From Sutterella sp. (lineage in GTDB: Bacteria; Pseudomonadota; Gammaproteobacteria; Burkholderiales; Burkholderiaceae_F): a DNA stretch of 12,812 nucleotides. The position numbers were made by a program, and so were the translations under genes. Location: assembly GCA_019418605.1 (NCBI GenBank), contig DYBN01000048.1, positions 1 to 12,812 on the forward strand, written 5' to 3'. Every line of letters starts with the position of its first letter. Position 1 is the stretch's first letter. Positions 1 through 6,687 of this stretch are shown here, one piece after another. Under the pieces are notes generated by a model. That model was given only the letters and a program-made list of their open reading frames with translations. It was not told the origin of the DNA and did no database searches.

Positions 1-452
1 GCAGCGCCCCCGTCGAACCTCTTGAAGTTGCCTTTTCCGGGCGCGCCTTTGCGTTTGTGAGCGAAGAGGCGCAGCTCTCGGACAAGCCTGATCTGCTCAC
101 CGCCCGCACGGTGGTCGCAGGCGGCCGCGGCCTCATCGACGAGGCGGGCTTTGCGGCTCTTGAAGCCCTTGCCGACAAGATCGGCGCGGCCGTGGGCTCC
201 ACGCGCGCCGTGGTCGACATGGGGCTGGTGCCCAACGAAACGCAGGTGGGGCAGACGGGCAAGATTGTGGCGCCGGAACTCTACTTTGCCTTTGGCATTT
301 CGGGCGCCATCCAGCACGTGGCCGGCATGAAGGACTCCAAGGTGATCGTGGCCGTCAACAAGGACAACGAGGCGCCCATCTTCGAGATGTGCGACTATTA
401 TCTTGAGGCTGACGCCGTCGACACGATCAAGGAGCTCACCGAGAAACTCTGA
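1..452 (+). CDS. etfA: Electron transfer flavoprotein, alpha subunit (C-terminal part, cut by window edge)
   Basis: The frame is open from base 3 to a TGA at 450-452, giving 149 visible residues; the N-terminal half lies outside the window. EtfA pairs with EtfB and holds the FAD that passes electrons from acyl-CoA and other dehydrogenases to ETF-quinone oxidoreductase. The visible part is the FAD-binding C-terminal domain. It shows the GGRGL segment, GSTRAVVDMG, the VPNETQVGQTGK loop, FGISGAIQHVAGM and the AVNKDNEAPIF strand, all family hallmarks in the expected order, and the protein ends normally in ELTEKL. etfB is expected just upstream, outside the window, because the two are usually co-transcribed. 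A GTG at 57 could look like a start but sits inside the domain and is not one. No convincing intrinsic terminator follows; there are about 125 bases before the kinase gene. Confidence 0.96.
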   Translation, partial: SAPVEPLEVAFSGRAFAFVSEEAQLSDKPDLLTARTVVAGGRGLIDEAGFAALEALADKIGAAVGSTRAVVDMGLVPNETQVGQTGKIVAPELYFAFGISGAIQHVAGMKDSKVIVAVNKDNEAPIFEMCDYYLEADAVDTIKELTEKL

Positions 453-577
453 CCACGAGTTTTTGGTGCACTCCCGTCGGGCGGCATGACGGACTATTAG
501 AGAGCCTCCTTTGCTGGGCGCGCTCTTGACGGTCCTCTGCCGCCCTGTTTGTTTTTTCCTGGGACGCAGGTTTGCCC

Positions 578-1453
578 ATGCGCTTTACGCCCAACATGCG
601 CCGCATCGCGGCCGTCCACGACCTCTCGGGGTTTGGCCGCACTTCGCTCATGGCGGTGATTCCGATTCTCTCCTCGATGGGCTTTCACGTTTGCCCGCTG
701 CCCACGGCGATTCTCTCGAATCACTCGCAGTACCCGGAGTTTTCCTTTCTTGATCTCACCGACGAAATGCCGCGCATCATCCGCCACTGGGAAAAGCTCG
801 GCATTCGGTTTGACGCCATTTACACGGGCTACATGGGGTCGCCTCGCCAGATTGAAATCGTGATGGACTTCATCGCGCGCTTTCGGCGCGAGGAAACGCT
901 CATCGTGGTTGACCCGGTGTTGGGCGACAACGGCGTGCTCTACAGCAAAATGTCCGAGGAGATGGTGCGGCAGATGCGCCGCCTTGCGGGGCAGGCCGAC
1001 GTGCTCACCCCAAATCTCACGGAGGCCTTTGCGCTGCTAGATCACCCGTACCAAGCAGAGTGCACGAGAGACGACCTGAAGGCCTTGATCGGGGAGCTTG
1101 CCGCGGCAGGCCCTGATACGGTCATTATCACGGGCGTGCCGGTGCCAGGGCAAAAGGGGTTGACGAGCGTCGTGGCGCGAAGCAAGTCCGATCAGCGCAC
1201 CTGGATGGTGACCTGTCCCTATCTGCCTGCGCACTACCCGGGCACGGGCGACACCTTCACGAGCGTCATCACGGGCAGCCTCCTGCAGGGCGACAGCCTT
1301 CCCATTGCGCTTGACAGGGCCGCGCAGTTCATCCTGCAGGGCATTCGCGCCACTTTCGGCTATCAGCTCGACAGCAGAGAGGGGATTTTGCTCGAGCGCG
1401 TTCTTCCCAACCTCAAGATGCCGATTCAGTCGGCTAGCTACGAGCTCATTTAA
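578..1453 (+). CDS. Pyridoxal/pyridoxamine kinase (PfkB/ribokinase-like fold)
   Basis: This 291-residue enzyme should phosphorylate pyridoxal, pyridoxamine or pyridoxine with ATP in the cytoplasmic B6 salvage pathway. Family signs are the N-terminal HDLSGFGRTSL substrate segment, the SNHSQYPEF region, TGYMGS, the DPVLGDNGVLY strand-loop, LTPNLTEA and, near residue 220, the PGTGDTF anion-hole motif with the catalytic Asp. The length fits PdxK/PdxY enzymes. It looks more like the group annotated pyridoxamine kinase than like E. coli PdxY, so I leave the symbol open. The ATG at 578 is preferred over a TTG two codons upstream (572) because GCAGG at 566-570 sits at a suitable distance; the ATG at 596 has no ribosome site. 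The stop lies 8 bases before the permease start, so the two genes are probably co-transcribed and translationally coupled. A ThiD-like hydroxymethylpyrimidine kinase is a less likely alternative. Confidence 0.88.
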   Translation: MRFTPNMRRIAAVHDLSGFGRTSLMAVIPILSSMGFHVCPLPTAILSNHSQYPEFSFLDLTDEMPRIIRHWEKLGIRFDAIYTGYMGSPRQIEIVMDFIARFRREETLIVVDPVLGDNGVLYSKMSEEMVRQMRRLAGQADVLTPNLTEAFALLDHPYQAECTRDDLKALIGELAAAGPDTVIITGVPVPGQKGLTSVVARSKSDQRTWMVTCPYLPAHYPGTGDTFTSVITGSLLQGDSLPIALDRAAQFILQGIRATFGYQLDSREGILLERVLPNLKMPIQSASYELI

Positions 1454-1461
1454 ATCTCCCC

Positions 1462-2766
1462 ATGGCAGCAGTTCTTGAAAAGCTCTTTGGCCTGCAAAAG
1501 TCGGGCACCTCGGTGCGCCAGGAGGCGCTCGGGGGCTTTACGACTTTCCTCGCGATGAGCTACCTCGTCTTCGTCGTTCCCTCGATGCTTGCCGACGCCG
1601 GGATGGACAGGCAGGCGGCGGTGGCGGCCACCATCTTCGTGACGGTGGTCGCAAGCCTCGTCATGGGCCTGTGGGCAAACCTGCCCATTGCCGTGGGGCC
1701 GGGGCTGGGCGTGAGCGCCTACTTTGCCTACTACGTCTGCGGCCCGGCGGGCTTTACCTGGCAGGCGGCGCTTGCGGCCGTCTTTATTTCGGGCGTCGTC
1801 TTCTTTGTCTTGACCGTGAGCCGCGTGCGGGAGCTCATCATCGATGCGATTCCGCCTGATTTGAAGGTTGCCACCACCGTCGGCATCGGCTGCTTTATTG
1901 CGCTGATCGGGATGAAAAACTGCGGGCTCATCGTCAACGCTCCCGACATGGGGCTTGCGCTTGGCAACGTCAAGTCCCCCGAAGTGCTGATTGCCGTGAC
2001 GGGCTTTTTTGCGACGGCCTTTCTGATGGTGCACCGCGTGAGCGCGGCCGTCATCATCGGCATTCTCTTTACCGGGCTGCTCTCCTTTGTCTTTGGCACG
2101 GCCAAGGCCCCGGAGAGCTGGATCGCGCTTGAAGCGCCTGACATCACGAAGAACTTTCTTGTGCTGGATTTTGCCGGCGCCTTAAGCCACGGCCTTGCGA
2201 CCATTGTCTTTACGCTTACCGTGGTGGACTTGTTCGACAACATCGGCTCTCTCATCGGCCTCTCGCGCAAGGCGGGCTACATCGAGCCCGACGGCTCGAT
2301 CAGAAACCTCGGAAGAGCCTTCATGACGGACTCCTTCGGCACGATGTTCTCGGGCATCATGGGAACATCGACGGCCGTGCAGTACCTGGAGAGCGCCACC
2401 GGCATTGCCGCAGGCGCGCGCACGGGCCTGAGCACCGTGTTTGTGGCGCTCTTTTTTGCGGCGACGTTTGTCTTCATCCCGCTTGTGAGCGCCGTGCCGA
2501 CCTCTGCGACGGCGCCCGCCCTTGTCATCGTGGGCGTGCTCATGATGCAGGAAGTGCGGCACATCCACTTTGAAAACCTGCGGATAGCCATCGCCTCGTT
2601 TCTCATGATCGTCGCGATGCCCTGGACCTTCAACATCGCCACGGGCTTTGGGTTCGGCTTTATCGCGTACGTGCTGCTGACGCTCGCAGTCGGCCGCTGG
2701 CGCGAGATTTCCTTTGTTTCCTACTGCATCTGCGCGGCCTTTGCGCTTAATTTCGCCCTGCGCTGA
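1462..2766 (+). CDS. NCS2-family purine permease (AzgA-like; adenine or hypoxanthine/guanine uptake)
   Basis: This 434-residue polytopic inner-membrane protein belongs to the AzgA branch of the NCS2 nucleobase:cation symporters, which in E. coli comprises AdeP/AdeQ and GhxP/GhxQ. Hydrophobic segments run through nearly the whole protein, consistent with 12-14 helices. Recognisable signatures are the N-terminal EALGGFTTFLAMSYLVFV, NLPIAVGPGLGVSAYFAY (helix 3 region), the PPDLKVATTVGIGCFIALIG segment, VDLFDNIGSLIGL, and MGTSTAVQYLESATGIAAGARTGL (helix 10 region, substrate site). Which purine is carried cannot be read from the sequence. The ATG at 1462 follows the kinase stop by 8 bases and has only a poor ribosome site, which argues for translational coupling. 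The gene faces the dut operon tail to tail across about 110 bases. Confidence 0.93.
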   Translation: MAAVLEKLFGLQKSGTSVRQEALGGFTTFLAMSYLVFVVPSMLADAGMDRQAAVAATIFVTVVASLVMGLWANLPIAVGPGLGVSAYFAYYVCGPAGFTWQAALAAVFISGVVFFVLTVSRVRELIIDAIPPDLKVATTVGIGCFIALIGMKNCGLIVNAPDMGLALGNVKSPEVLIAVTGFFATAFLMVHRVSAAVIIGILFTGLLSFVFGTAKAPESWIALEAPDITKNFLVLDFAGALSHGLATIVFTLTVVDLFDNIGSLIGLSRKAGYIEPDGSIRNLGRAFMTDSFGTMFSGIMGTSTAVQYLESATGIAAGARTGLSTVFVALFFAATFVFIPLVSAVPTSATAPALVIVGVLMMQEVRHIHFENLRIAIASFLMIVAMPWTFNIATGFGFGFIAYVLLTLAVGRWREISFVSYCICAAFALNFALR

Positions 2767-2802
2767 AAACGCAGGCGGCAGATTTCGTCAGGCCGGCATC
2801 CT

Positions 2803-2848
2803 GACAAAACAAACCGCCCCGAGCGCTGAGCGAGCGGCAAGGGGCGGG
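2803..2848 (-). terminator. Rho-independent terminator of the coaBC-dut operon
   Basis: Read on the minus strand, a 7-bp GC stem (CCGCCCC at 2814-2820 paired with GGGGCGG at 2841-2847) with a 20-base loop is followed directly by TTTGTTTTGT (2803-2813). It lies about 30 bases beyond the dut stop codon. On the plus strand it lacks a T tract, so it would not end the permease transcript as well. A second small hairpin (GTCAGG 2787-2792 with CCTGAC 2800-2805) overlaps the end of the T tract. Confidence 0.8.
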
Positions 2849-2878
2849 CGGGGCAAATTCAAGGGTTGGAGTGCAGCC

Positions 2879-3325
2879 TTATCGCGTGCCGGTTGAACCA
2901 AAGCCTGCGGCGCCGCGCGAACTTTCTTCAAAGTCTTCGACCACGTGAAAGTCGGCCTGCACCACGGGCACGATCACAAGCTGCGCGAGGCGCTCGAAGG
3001 GCTCAAGCGTAAAGGGGCTCTTCGAGCGGTTCCAAGTTGAAATCATCAGCTCACCCTGATAGTCCGAGTCGATGAGTCCCACGAGGTTGCCAAGCACGAT
3101 GCCCTTTTTGTGCCCGAGGCCGCTTCTAGGAAGAATGAGGGCTGCGTAGCCGGGGTCGGCCAGGTGAATGGCAATCCCCGTGTGCACCAAAACCGTCTCG
3201 CCCGGCTCAATCACAAGGGGCGCATCAAGCACGGCGCGCAGATCAAGACCGGCGCTGCCGGCGGTGGCGTACTGCGGCAGACGCTCGCGCACGCGGGGGT
3301 CAAGGATTTTGACGTCAACTTTCAT
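2879..3325 (-). CDS. dut: Deoxyuridine 5'-triphosphate nucleotidohydrolase (dUTPase)
   Basis: This 148-residue homotrimeric dUTPase hydrolyses dUTP to dUMP and pyrophosphate, keeping uracil out of DNA and feeding dTMP synthesis. All five trimeric-dUTPase motifs are present in order: ATAGSAGLDLRA (20-31), PRSGLGHKKG (66-75), GLIDSDYQGEL (83-93, with the catalytic Asp and the base-binding hairpin), FERLAQLVI (110-118), and the C-terminal arm RGAAGFGSTG (137-146) that closes over the phosphates. The length is normal. The ATG lies only 5 bases after the stop of the upstream membrane-protein gene and has no clear Shine-Dalgarno sequence, suggesting reinitiation. It is the last gene of the minus-strand operon. 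Confidence 0.97.
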   Translation of the reverse strand: MKVDVKILDPRVRERLPQYATAGSAGLDLRAVLDAPLVIEPGETVLVHTGIAIHLADPGYAALILPRSGLGHKKGIVLGNLVGLIDSDYQGELMISTWNRSKSPFTLEPFERLAQLVIVPVVQADFHVVEDFEESSRGAAGFGSTGTR

Positions 3326-3330
3326 ATTTT

Positions 3331-3747
3331 TTATTGGTTGGTTTGTGAATTGTTCTTTTTGCGCCTCTTTTTGGCCTCGGCTGATAGTACCACGCTAAAA
3401 AAGAGTAAAACCATGCCAAAGGGAATGAGGAAATCAAATTCGCCCGGCATCGCGACGGCCGCCGCGACGAAGACCACGCCCACCAGGGCGAGCACGGGGC
3501 CCGAGACCGTCATTGCGGCGGTGACGCCCTGATCAATGCTGGCGGTGCGCTGCGCCTTTATCTGCTCGTTTCTTCCAACGATTTCTTTCGTTGTTTCAAC
3601 AACGACCATGCCGCGCTGATCTCCCTGCGGCAGACTCACGTGCAGGCCTCCGAGGGTGCCGATTTGTCCGGCCTCAAGCTTTTTGAGATAGGCGACGAAG
3701 TCGCCGTCCTTGGGCTCGAGGCTGCTTGAGGGGTCGGTGTTTTTCAT
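3331..3747 (-). CDS. Small two-helix membrane protein of unknown function, in the coaBC-dut operon
   Basis: I do not recognise a family for this 138-residue product. The first 70 residues are soluble and partly charged, with no signal peptide. Two hydrophobic helices follow, at about 75-100 and 105-123, separated by a short PGEFD turn. The tail is short and strongly basic (KKRRKK at about 126-131), so both ends probably lie in the cytoplasm. Its ATG overlaps the coaBC stop as ATGA (3744-3747), with an excellent AAGGAG five bases before the start, so it is a real, well-translated gene coupled to coaBC. dut follows 5 bases after its stop. The position between CoA synthesis and dUTPase genes does not suggest a function. 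The existence of the gene is secure; its role is unknown. Confidence 0.85.
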   Translation of the reverse strand: MKNTDPSSSLEPKDGDFVAYLKKLEAGQIGTLGGLHVSLPQGDQRGMVVVETTKEIVGRNEQIKAQRTASIDQGVTAAMTVSGPVLALVGVVFVAAAVAMPGEFDFLIPFGMVLLFFSVVLSAEAKKRRKKNNSQTNQ

Positions 3748-4973
3748 GGCTGCTCCTTGGCTCCGGAGGGCTTTTGCGCGGGGCCGTCTGCGAGATCCTG
3801 GCTCACGTATTCAACAAGGCGCCAGGCGACGTCGTACTTTGAGAGTCCCTCAAAGGCAACGACGCTGCCGCGCCGCACGAAGACCACGGAATTCATGTCA
3901 GCTCCGAGAGCCCGGGAGGCATCGTTGCCCACGATCATGCGGGCGCCCTTGCGCGCGAGCTTTTCCCGGGCGTTGGCTTCCACATTTTGCGTCTCCGCCG
4001 CAAACCCCACGCAGTAAAGGAGGGGGTTTGCATGCGCAACCGTGGCCAGAATGTCGGGATTTTCGTCAAGCGCAATCATGGGGTCGGCCCCGTGAAGGCT
4101 CTCCTTTTTGATCTTTTGTTCGCTCACAGCGCGAACGTGCCAGTCGGCCACGGCTGCAACAGAAATGAAAACGTCAGCGTCCTTTACTGCGCCTTCCACG
4201 GCCTTGAGCATATGCCGGGCGGTGTCGACGCGGACCACCCGAACGCCGAAGGGAGCGGGGATGGCAGTGGGGCCGCTTATGAGCGTAACGTCGGCGCCCG
4301 CTTCAAAGGCGGCCCGCGCAACGGCGTAGCCCTGCTTGCCGGAACTTAAGTTCGTGATGCCGCGCACGGGATCGATGGGCTCGTATGTGGGGCCGGCGGT
4401 GACGACGACTTTTTTGCCGGCAAGAATTTGAGGCGCAAGCGTGCGGCGCAGGAGCGAGACGATCTGCGCGGGCTCAAGCATTCTGCCGGCGCCTGAGACG
4501 CCGCAGGCAAGCTCGCCCACGGCAGGACCCAATACGCGCACGCCGTCCTCTTTTAAAAGCGCAATGTTCCGCGCATTGGCGGGGTTTGCCCACATGCGCT
4601 CGTTCATGGCGGGCGCCACGGCAAGCGGACACATGCGGCCCGCAATGAGGGTGCTCACCAGATCGTCGGCAATGCCGCAGGCTGCCTTGGCGATGATGTT
4701 GGCCGTGGCGGGCGCAACGACAATCACATCGGTCGCCTCGCGCGAAAGCCGCAGGTGCGGCATGTCGCCTGAGAAGGGATCAAGCGCCACGGGGCGCCCT
4801 GAGAGCGTCTCAAAGGTCAGCGGCCCCACAAACCTGGTTGCCGCCTGCGTCATGGCAACCTGCACCGCGGCGCCTTCCTTGACAAGCAGGCGCACGAGCT
4901 CGCAGGCCTTGTAGGCGGCGATGCCGCCCGTGACGGCAAGCGTGATGTGTTTGTTTTGCAGTGGACTTGGCAT
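3744..4973 (-). CDS. coaBC: Bifunctional phosphopantothenoylcysteine decarboxylase / phosphopantothenate-cysteine ligase
   Basis: CoaBC (Dfp) catalyses two consecutive steps of CoA synthesis. CoaB joins cysteine to 4'-phosphopantothenate using CTP, and the FMN-dependent CoaC domain decarboxylates the product to 4'-phosphopantetheine. With the ATG at 4973 the protein has 409 residues. The CoaC domain shows GGIAAYK (16-22), the catalytic His73 in MPHLRLS, APATA (87-91), PAMNERMW (121-128) and the substrate-clamp Cys157 in ELACG. The CoaB domain shows TAGPT (192-196), DPVRGITNLSSGKQG (201-215), AAVADW (273-278) and the KIKK lysines (287-290). An in-frame ATG at 5036 would add a 21-residue leader not seen in typical CoaBC. 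Neither start has a good ribosome site, so the choice rests on family length. The gene overlaps the next one by four bases. Confidence 0.93.
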   Translation of the reverse strand: MPSPLQNKHITLAVTGGIAAYKACELVRLLVKEGAAVQVAMTQAATRFVGPLTFETLSGRPVALDPFSGDMPHLRLSREATDVIVVAPATANIIAKAACGIADDLVSTLIAGRMCPLAVAPAMNERMWANPANARNIALLKEDGVRVLGPAVGELACGVSGAGRMLEPAQIVSLLRRTLAPQILAGKKVVVTAGPTYEPIDPVRGITNLSSGKQGYAVARAAFEAGADVTLISGPTAIPAPFGVRVVRVDTARHMLKAVEGAVKDADVFISVAAVADWHVRAVSEQKIKKESLHGADPMIALDENPDILATVAHANPLLYCVGFAAETQNVEANAREKLARKGARMIVGNDASRALGADMNSVVFVRRGSVVAFEGLSKYDVAWRLVEYVSQDLADGPAQKPSGAKEQP

Positions 4974-5036
4974 AAAAACGACGGCGCCGCCCCGTTTTGC
5001 GGCCGCCAAACGAAAAAGAGAGAAAGAGGAGGGCAT

Positions 5037-5184
5037 CAAATCAGCCCGAAAGCCTGTCGGCGCAGGGCCGTTTGAAGTATATCGCCCGCGCAGGGGCCAA
5101 AAGGGAAGGCAAGAGGGGAAGGCAAGAGCCGCCGAGGCCCCGTCGGCTGGAGACGGGAAGGCGGCAGGCGCGTCATTGATCCTC
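5037..5184. promoter_or_regulatory. coaBC upstream region: candidate minus-strand promoter and 13-bp tandem repeat
   Basis: On the minus strand a TATACT (5076-5081) is a possible -10 box for coaBC, placing transcription start near 5069. No good -35 is visible at the proper distance, so this is weak. Farther upstream an exact 13-bp tandem duplication occupies 5103-5115 and 5116-5128 (GGGAAGGCAAGAG twice). No gene is supported here. The left edge of the IS target duplication begins at 5185. Confidence 0.3.
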
Positions 5185-5188
5185 TTAA
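5185..5188. repeat. Target-site duplication TTAA, left copy
   Basis: A 4-bp TTAA lies immediately outside the left IS end and is repeated at 6655-6658 outside the right end. It matches the YTAR target preference of the IS5 subgroup. Confidence 0.75.
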
Positions 5189-5215
5189 GGGGGCTTCTAT
5201 AAATTTAATGGCTTG
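5189..5215. repeat. Left terminal inverted repeat of the IS
   Basis: The outermost bases GGGGGCTTCTA match the right end (GGGGGGGTCTA) except at two positions; similarity continues with a one-base gap to about 27 bp. It directly abuts TTAA at 5185-5188. Confidence 0.8.
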
Positions 5216-5252
5216 ATTTCAAAGGAGAAATTGGCCATTTGAGGCGCAAAAA

Positions 5253-5310
5253 AATGGGGGTTTTGTGATATAATTTGAGTACCAAAACAAACATACACAA
5301 ATCCCCCATT
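5253..5310 (+). promoter_or_regulatory. Transposase promoter inside an inverted repeat that ends at the start codon
   Basis: An extended -10 element, TGATATAAT (5266-5274, with TG at 5266-5267 and TATAAT at 5269-5274), should start transcripts near 5281; no clear -35 is seen. The -10 box and start site lie in the 28-base loop of an inverted repeat. Its left arm is 5253-5267 and its right arm 5296-5310, pairing at 14 of 15 positions with one T/T mismatch. The right arm ends one base before the transposase ATG at 5311. Transcripts from the element's own promoter lack the left arm. Read-through transcripts from outside would carry both arms and could bury the translation start. Confidence 0.7.
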
Positions 5311-6472
5311 ATGCCATCATCATACAAGAAATTTCCGACTTTTTCAAACCTCTTCTGTCCTGCCACTCCAGAGTACTTGGAGAAGATTCGCAAGCAGGAA
5401 CCCCTGCTCTTTGCAATCGATCAGATGTTCGACTTTCAGAGGCTCCGTCCGGCAATCGAGAAAGCTGCCGAAAGCGGACTCTCCCGGCTCAGGCCCCAGC
5501 GCACCTCCGCCCGCTGCGTTGCGAAAGCGTCATCCGATCGCAGCCTGCCGGTTGCGGCCTGTTCCAAACGCGGGCGCTCCCCCTGCGATCCGGTGTTGAT
5601 GTTCAAGATCTGCTTGTACCAGTGCCTGCACCGCCTCTCGGACGCCGCGATGGTCAATGCCATGCAGGGATATGTGCCCTGCATGCTCTTTCTCGATCTT
5701 AACGGCTTGGAGGTTCCGCAAGCGCAAACCATCTGGAAGTACCGGGAAATCTTCACCAAAGAGGATTTCTTCAAAAGCATCAGCGAGGCCTGCATGCGGG
5801 CCTTGGCCGGGCAGAGCGACATTTCCTGTGATGACGTCCGCATCATGGACAGCTCCTTCGTTGAGGCTCCCGTTCAGCACAATACGGCCGAAGAAAACAA
5901 GCTCATTAAAAAAGGGCTGGGCGAAACGCTCTGGAAGGACCAGCCCAACAAGCGCCGCCACAAGGACATTGATGCACGCTGGTCCAAGAAGGGCAACAAA
6001 TCGTATTACGGCTACAAGCTGCACACCAAGGTGGCCGCCGGCGCCAAGCTCATTCTCAGCATCTACGTCACGCCCGCCAATGTTCACGACTCGCAAGTCA
6101 TCGCCCCTTTGTTCGATGACTCCGACCACGGCAAGGTCGCCTGCGCTGACGCGGCCTACGGCGGCAGAGAGCAGCTTGATCTCATGAAGAGTTTTGGCCT
6201 GACGCCTCTGGTCTGCTCGGGACCATCCCCTGAGCGACGAGCAAAAGCAGGAGAACCGCCGGATTTCGAGCGTGCGCTGCCGCATCGAACACGTCTATGG
6301 ATTCATTGAGAAAACCATGGGCGGCTCCATCGTCCGCTGCGTCGGCTTCAAGCGCACCGAAGCCTTGCAGTACCTCACGGTGTTCGTCTACAACCTTTGC
6401 AGAGTCGCGCAGTTCTTTACCGGACGCGCCCAACTCAAGGAGTATGTTCTCAGCCACCGCCTGCTGAGCTGA
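5311..6472 (+). pseudogene. IS5-family DDE transposase, frameshifted before the third catalytic residue
   Basis: The first frame runs from the ATG at 5311 to a stop at 6307-6309. It contains the N-terminal DUF772-like domain, then the catalytic domain with the first Asp at residue 180 (RIMDSSF), the RWSKKGNKSYYGYKLH region, VTPANVHDSQ and the second Asp at about 270 (ACADAAYGG). After VC near 6216 this frame loses similarity. The proper continuation (DHPLSDEQKQENRR, then RCRIEHVYGF with the catalytic Glu codon at 6287-6289, ending at TGA 6470-6472) lies in the next frame. IS5 relatives usually read C-E-K-G-x-x at this point, so a deletion of about 11 bases is the simplest cause. The first-frame product would carry D and D but not E, and should be inactive. 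A TTG at 5275 upstream of the ATG lies before the predicted transcription start and is not used. Confidence 0.88.
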
Positions 6473-6654
6473 CGGCAAGCGGCGGCGTCACCGAAACCGA
6501 CGCAAATCCACCCTCCGAATAACAGTTCAACCCCTCCAACTCTCAATGTAGAATGCATCTGAGAGCCTTTGGCATGCTCGTAACTTTTTCGAGTGTAGCG
6601 CTATCGCTACGGATTTACGCTCGGGCTCCAACCCCTGATTTTGTAGACCCCCCC
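6473..6654. other. Non-coding tail of the IS with two hairpins
   Basis: No gene is supported between the transposase stop and the right end. Two inverted repeats are present: CTCTCA (6540-6545) with TGAGAG (6560-6565), and GTAGCG (6595-6600) with CGCTAC (6605-6610) around a 4-base loop. The second is nested in an alternative outer pairing of 6590-6597 with 6616-6623. Neither is followed by a T tract, so they are not ordinary intrinsic terminators. Confidence 0.5.
6629..6654. repeat. Right terminal inverted repeat of the IS
   Basis: This is the inverted, imperfect copy of the left end. It closes with a run of seven C on the plus strand (6648-6654) and directly abuts the second TTAA copy at 6655-6658. 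Confidence 0.8.
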
Positions 6655-6658
6655 TTAA
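6655..6658. repeat. Target-site duplication TTAA, right copy
   Basis: This is the second copy of the 4-bp TTAA flanking the IS. Intact duplications on both sides indicate simple insertion without later recombination at the ends. Confidence 0.75.
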
Positions 6659-6687
6659 AAGAGCTCTTCAAACTTTGATCCGGCCTC

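Larger units (their letters stand above)
5189..6654 (+). mobile_element. IS5-family insertion sequence, 1,466 bp, probably no longer autonomous
   Basis: The ends were found from the sequence. The left end reads GGGGGCTTCTATAAATTT inward from 5189. The reverse complement of the right end reads GGGGGGGTCTACAAAATC inward from 6654, agreeing at 9 of the first 11 positions and continuing imperfectly to about 26 bp. Both ends abut the 4-bp direct repeat TTAA (5185-5188 and 6655-6658), which fits the YTAR target duplication known for the IS5 subgroup. Removing the element gives an empty site CTCTT-AA-AAGAG, a short palindrome. The single transposase gene is of IS5 type. Its frame is disrupted near 6210-6230, so the copy is probably inactive in cis. 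The element has an unusually long non-coding tail (6473-6654). Confidence 0.88.

Noticed and set aside
526..554. TTGACG upstream of the kinase gene as a -35 box
   Set aside because: No acceptable -10 hexamer occurs 16-18 bases downstream (only TTTGTT-like sequence).
1450..2270. Long minus-strand open frames inside the purine permease gene
   Set aside because: They are antisense to a well-supported transporter; the His/Arg/Asp-rich translations are typical of shadow frames.
2787..2805. Terminator for the purine permease
   Set aside because: The GTCAGG/CCTGAC hairpin is short and followed by A-rich, not T-rich, sequence on the plus strand.
5275..5310. Upstream TTG start for the transposase
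   Set aside because: It lies before the predicted transcription start and overlaps the -10 box; the ATG at 5311 fits IS5-family N-termini better.
6203..6309. Programmed translational frameshift in the transposase
   Set aside because: No slippery heptamer is seen and residues expected at the junction are missing, which fits a small deletion better. It remains testable with other copies.
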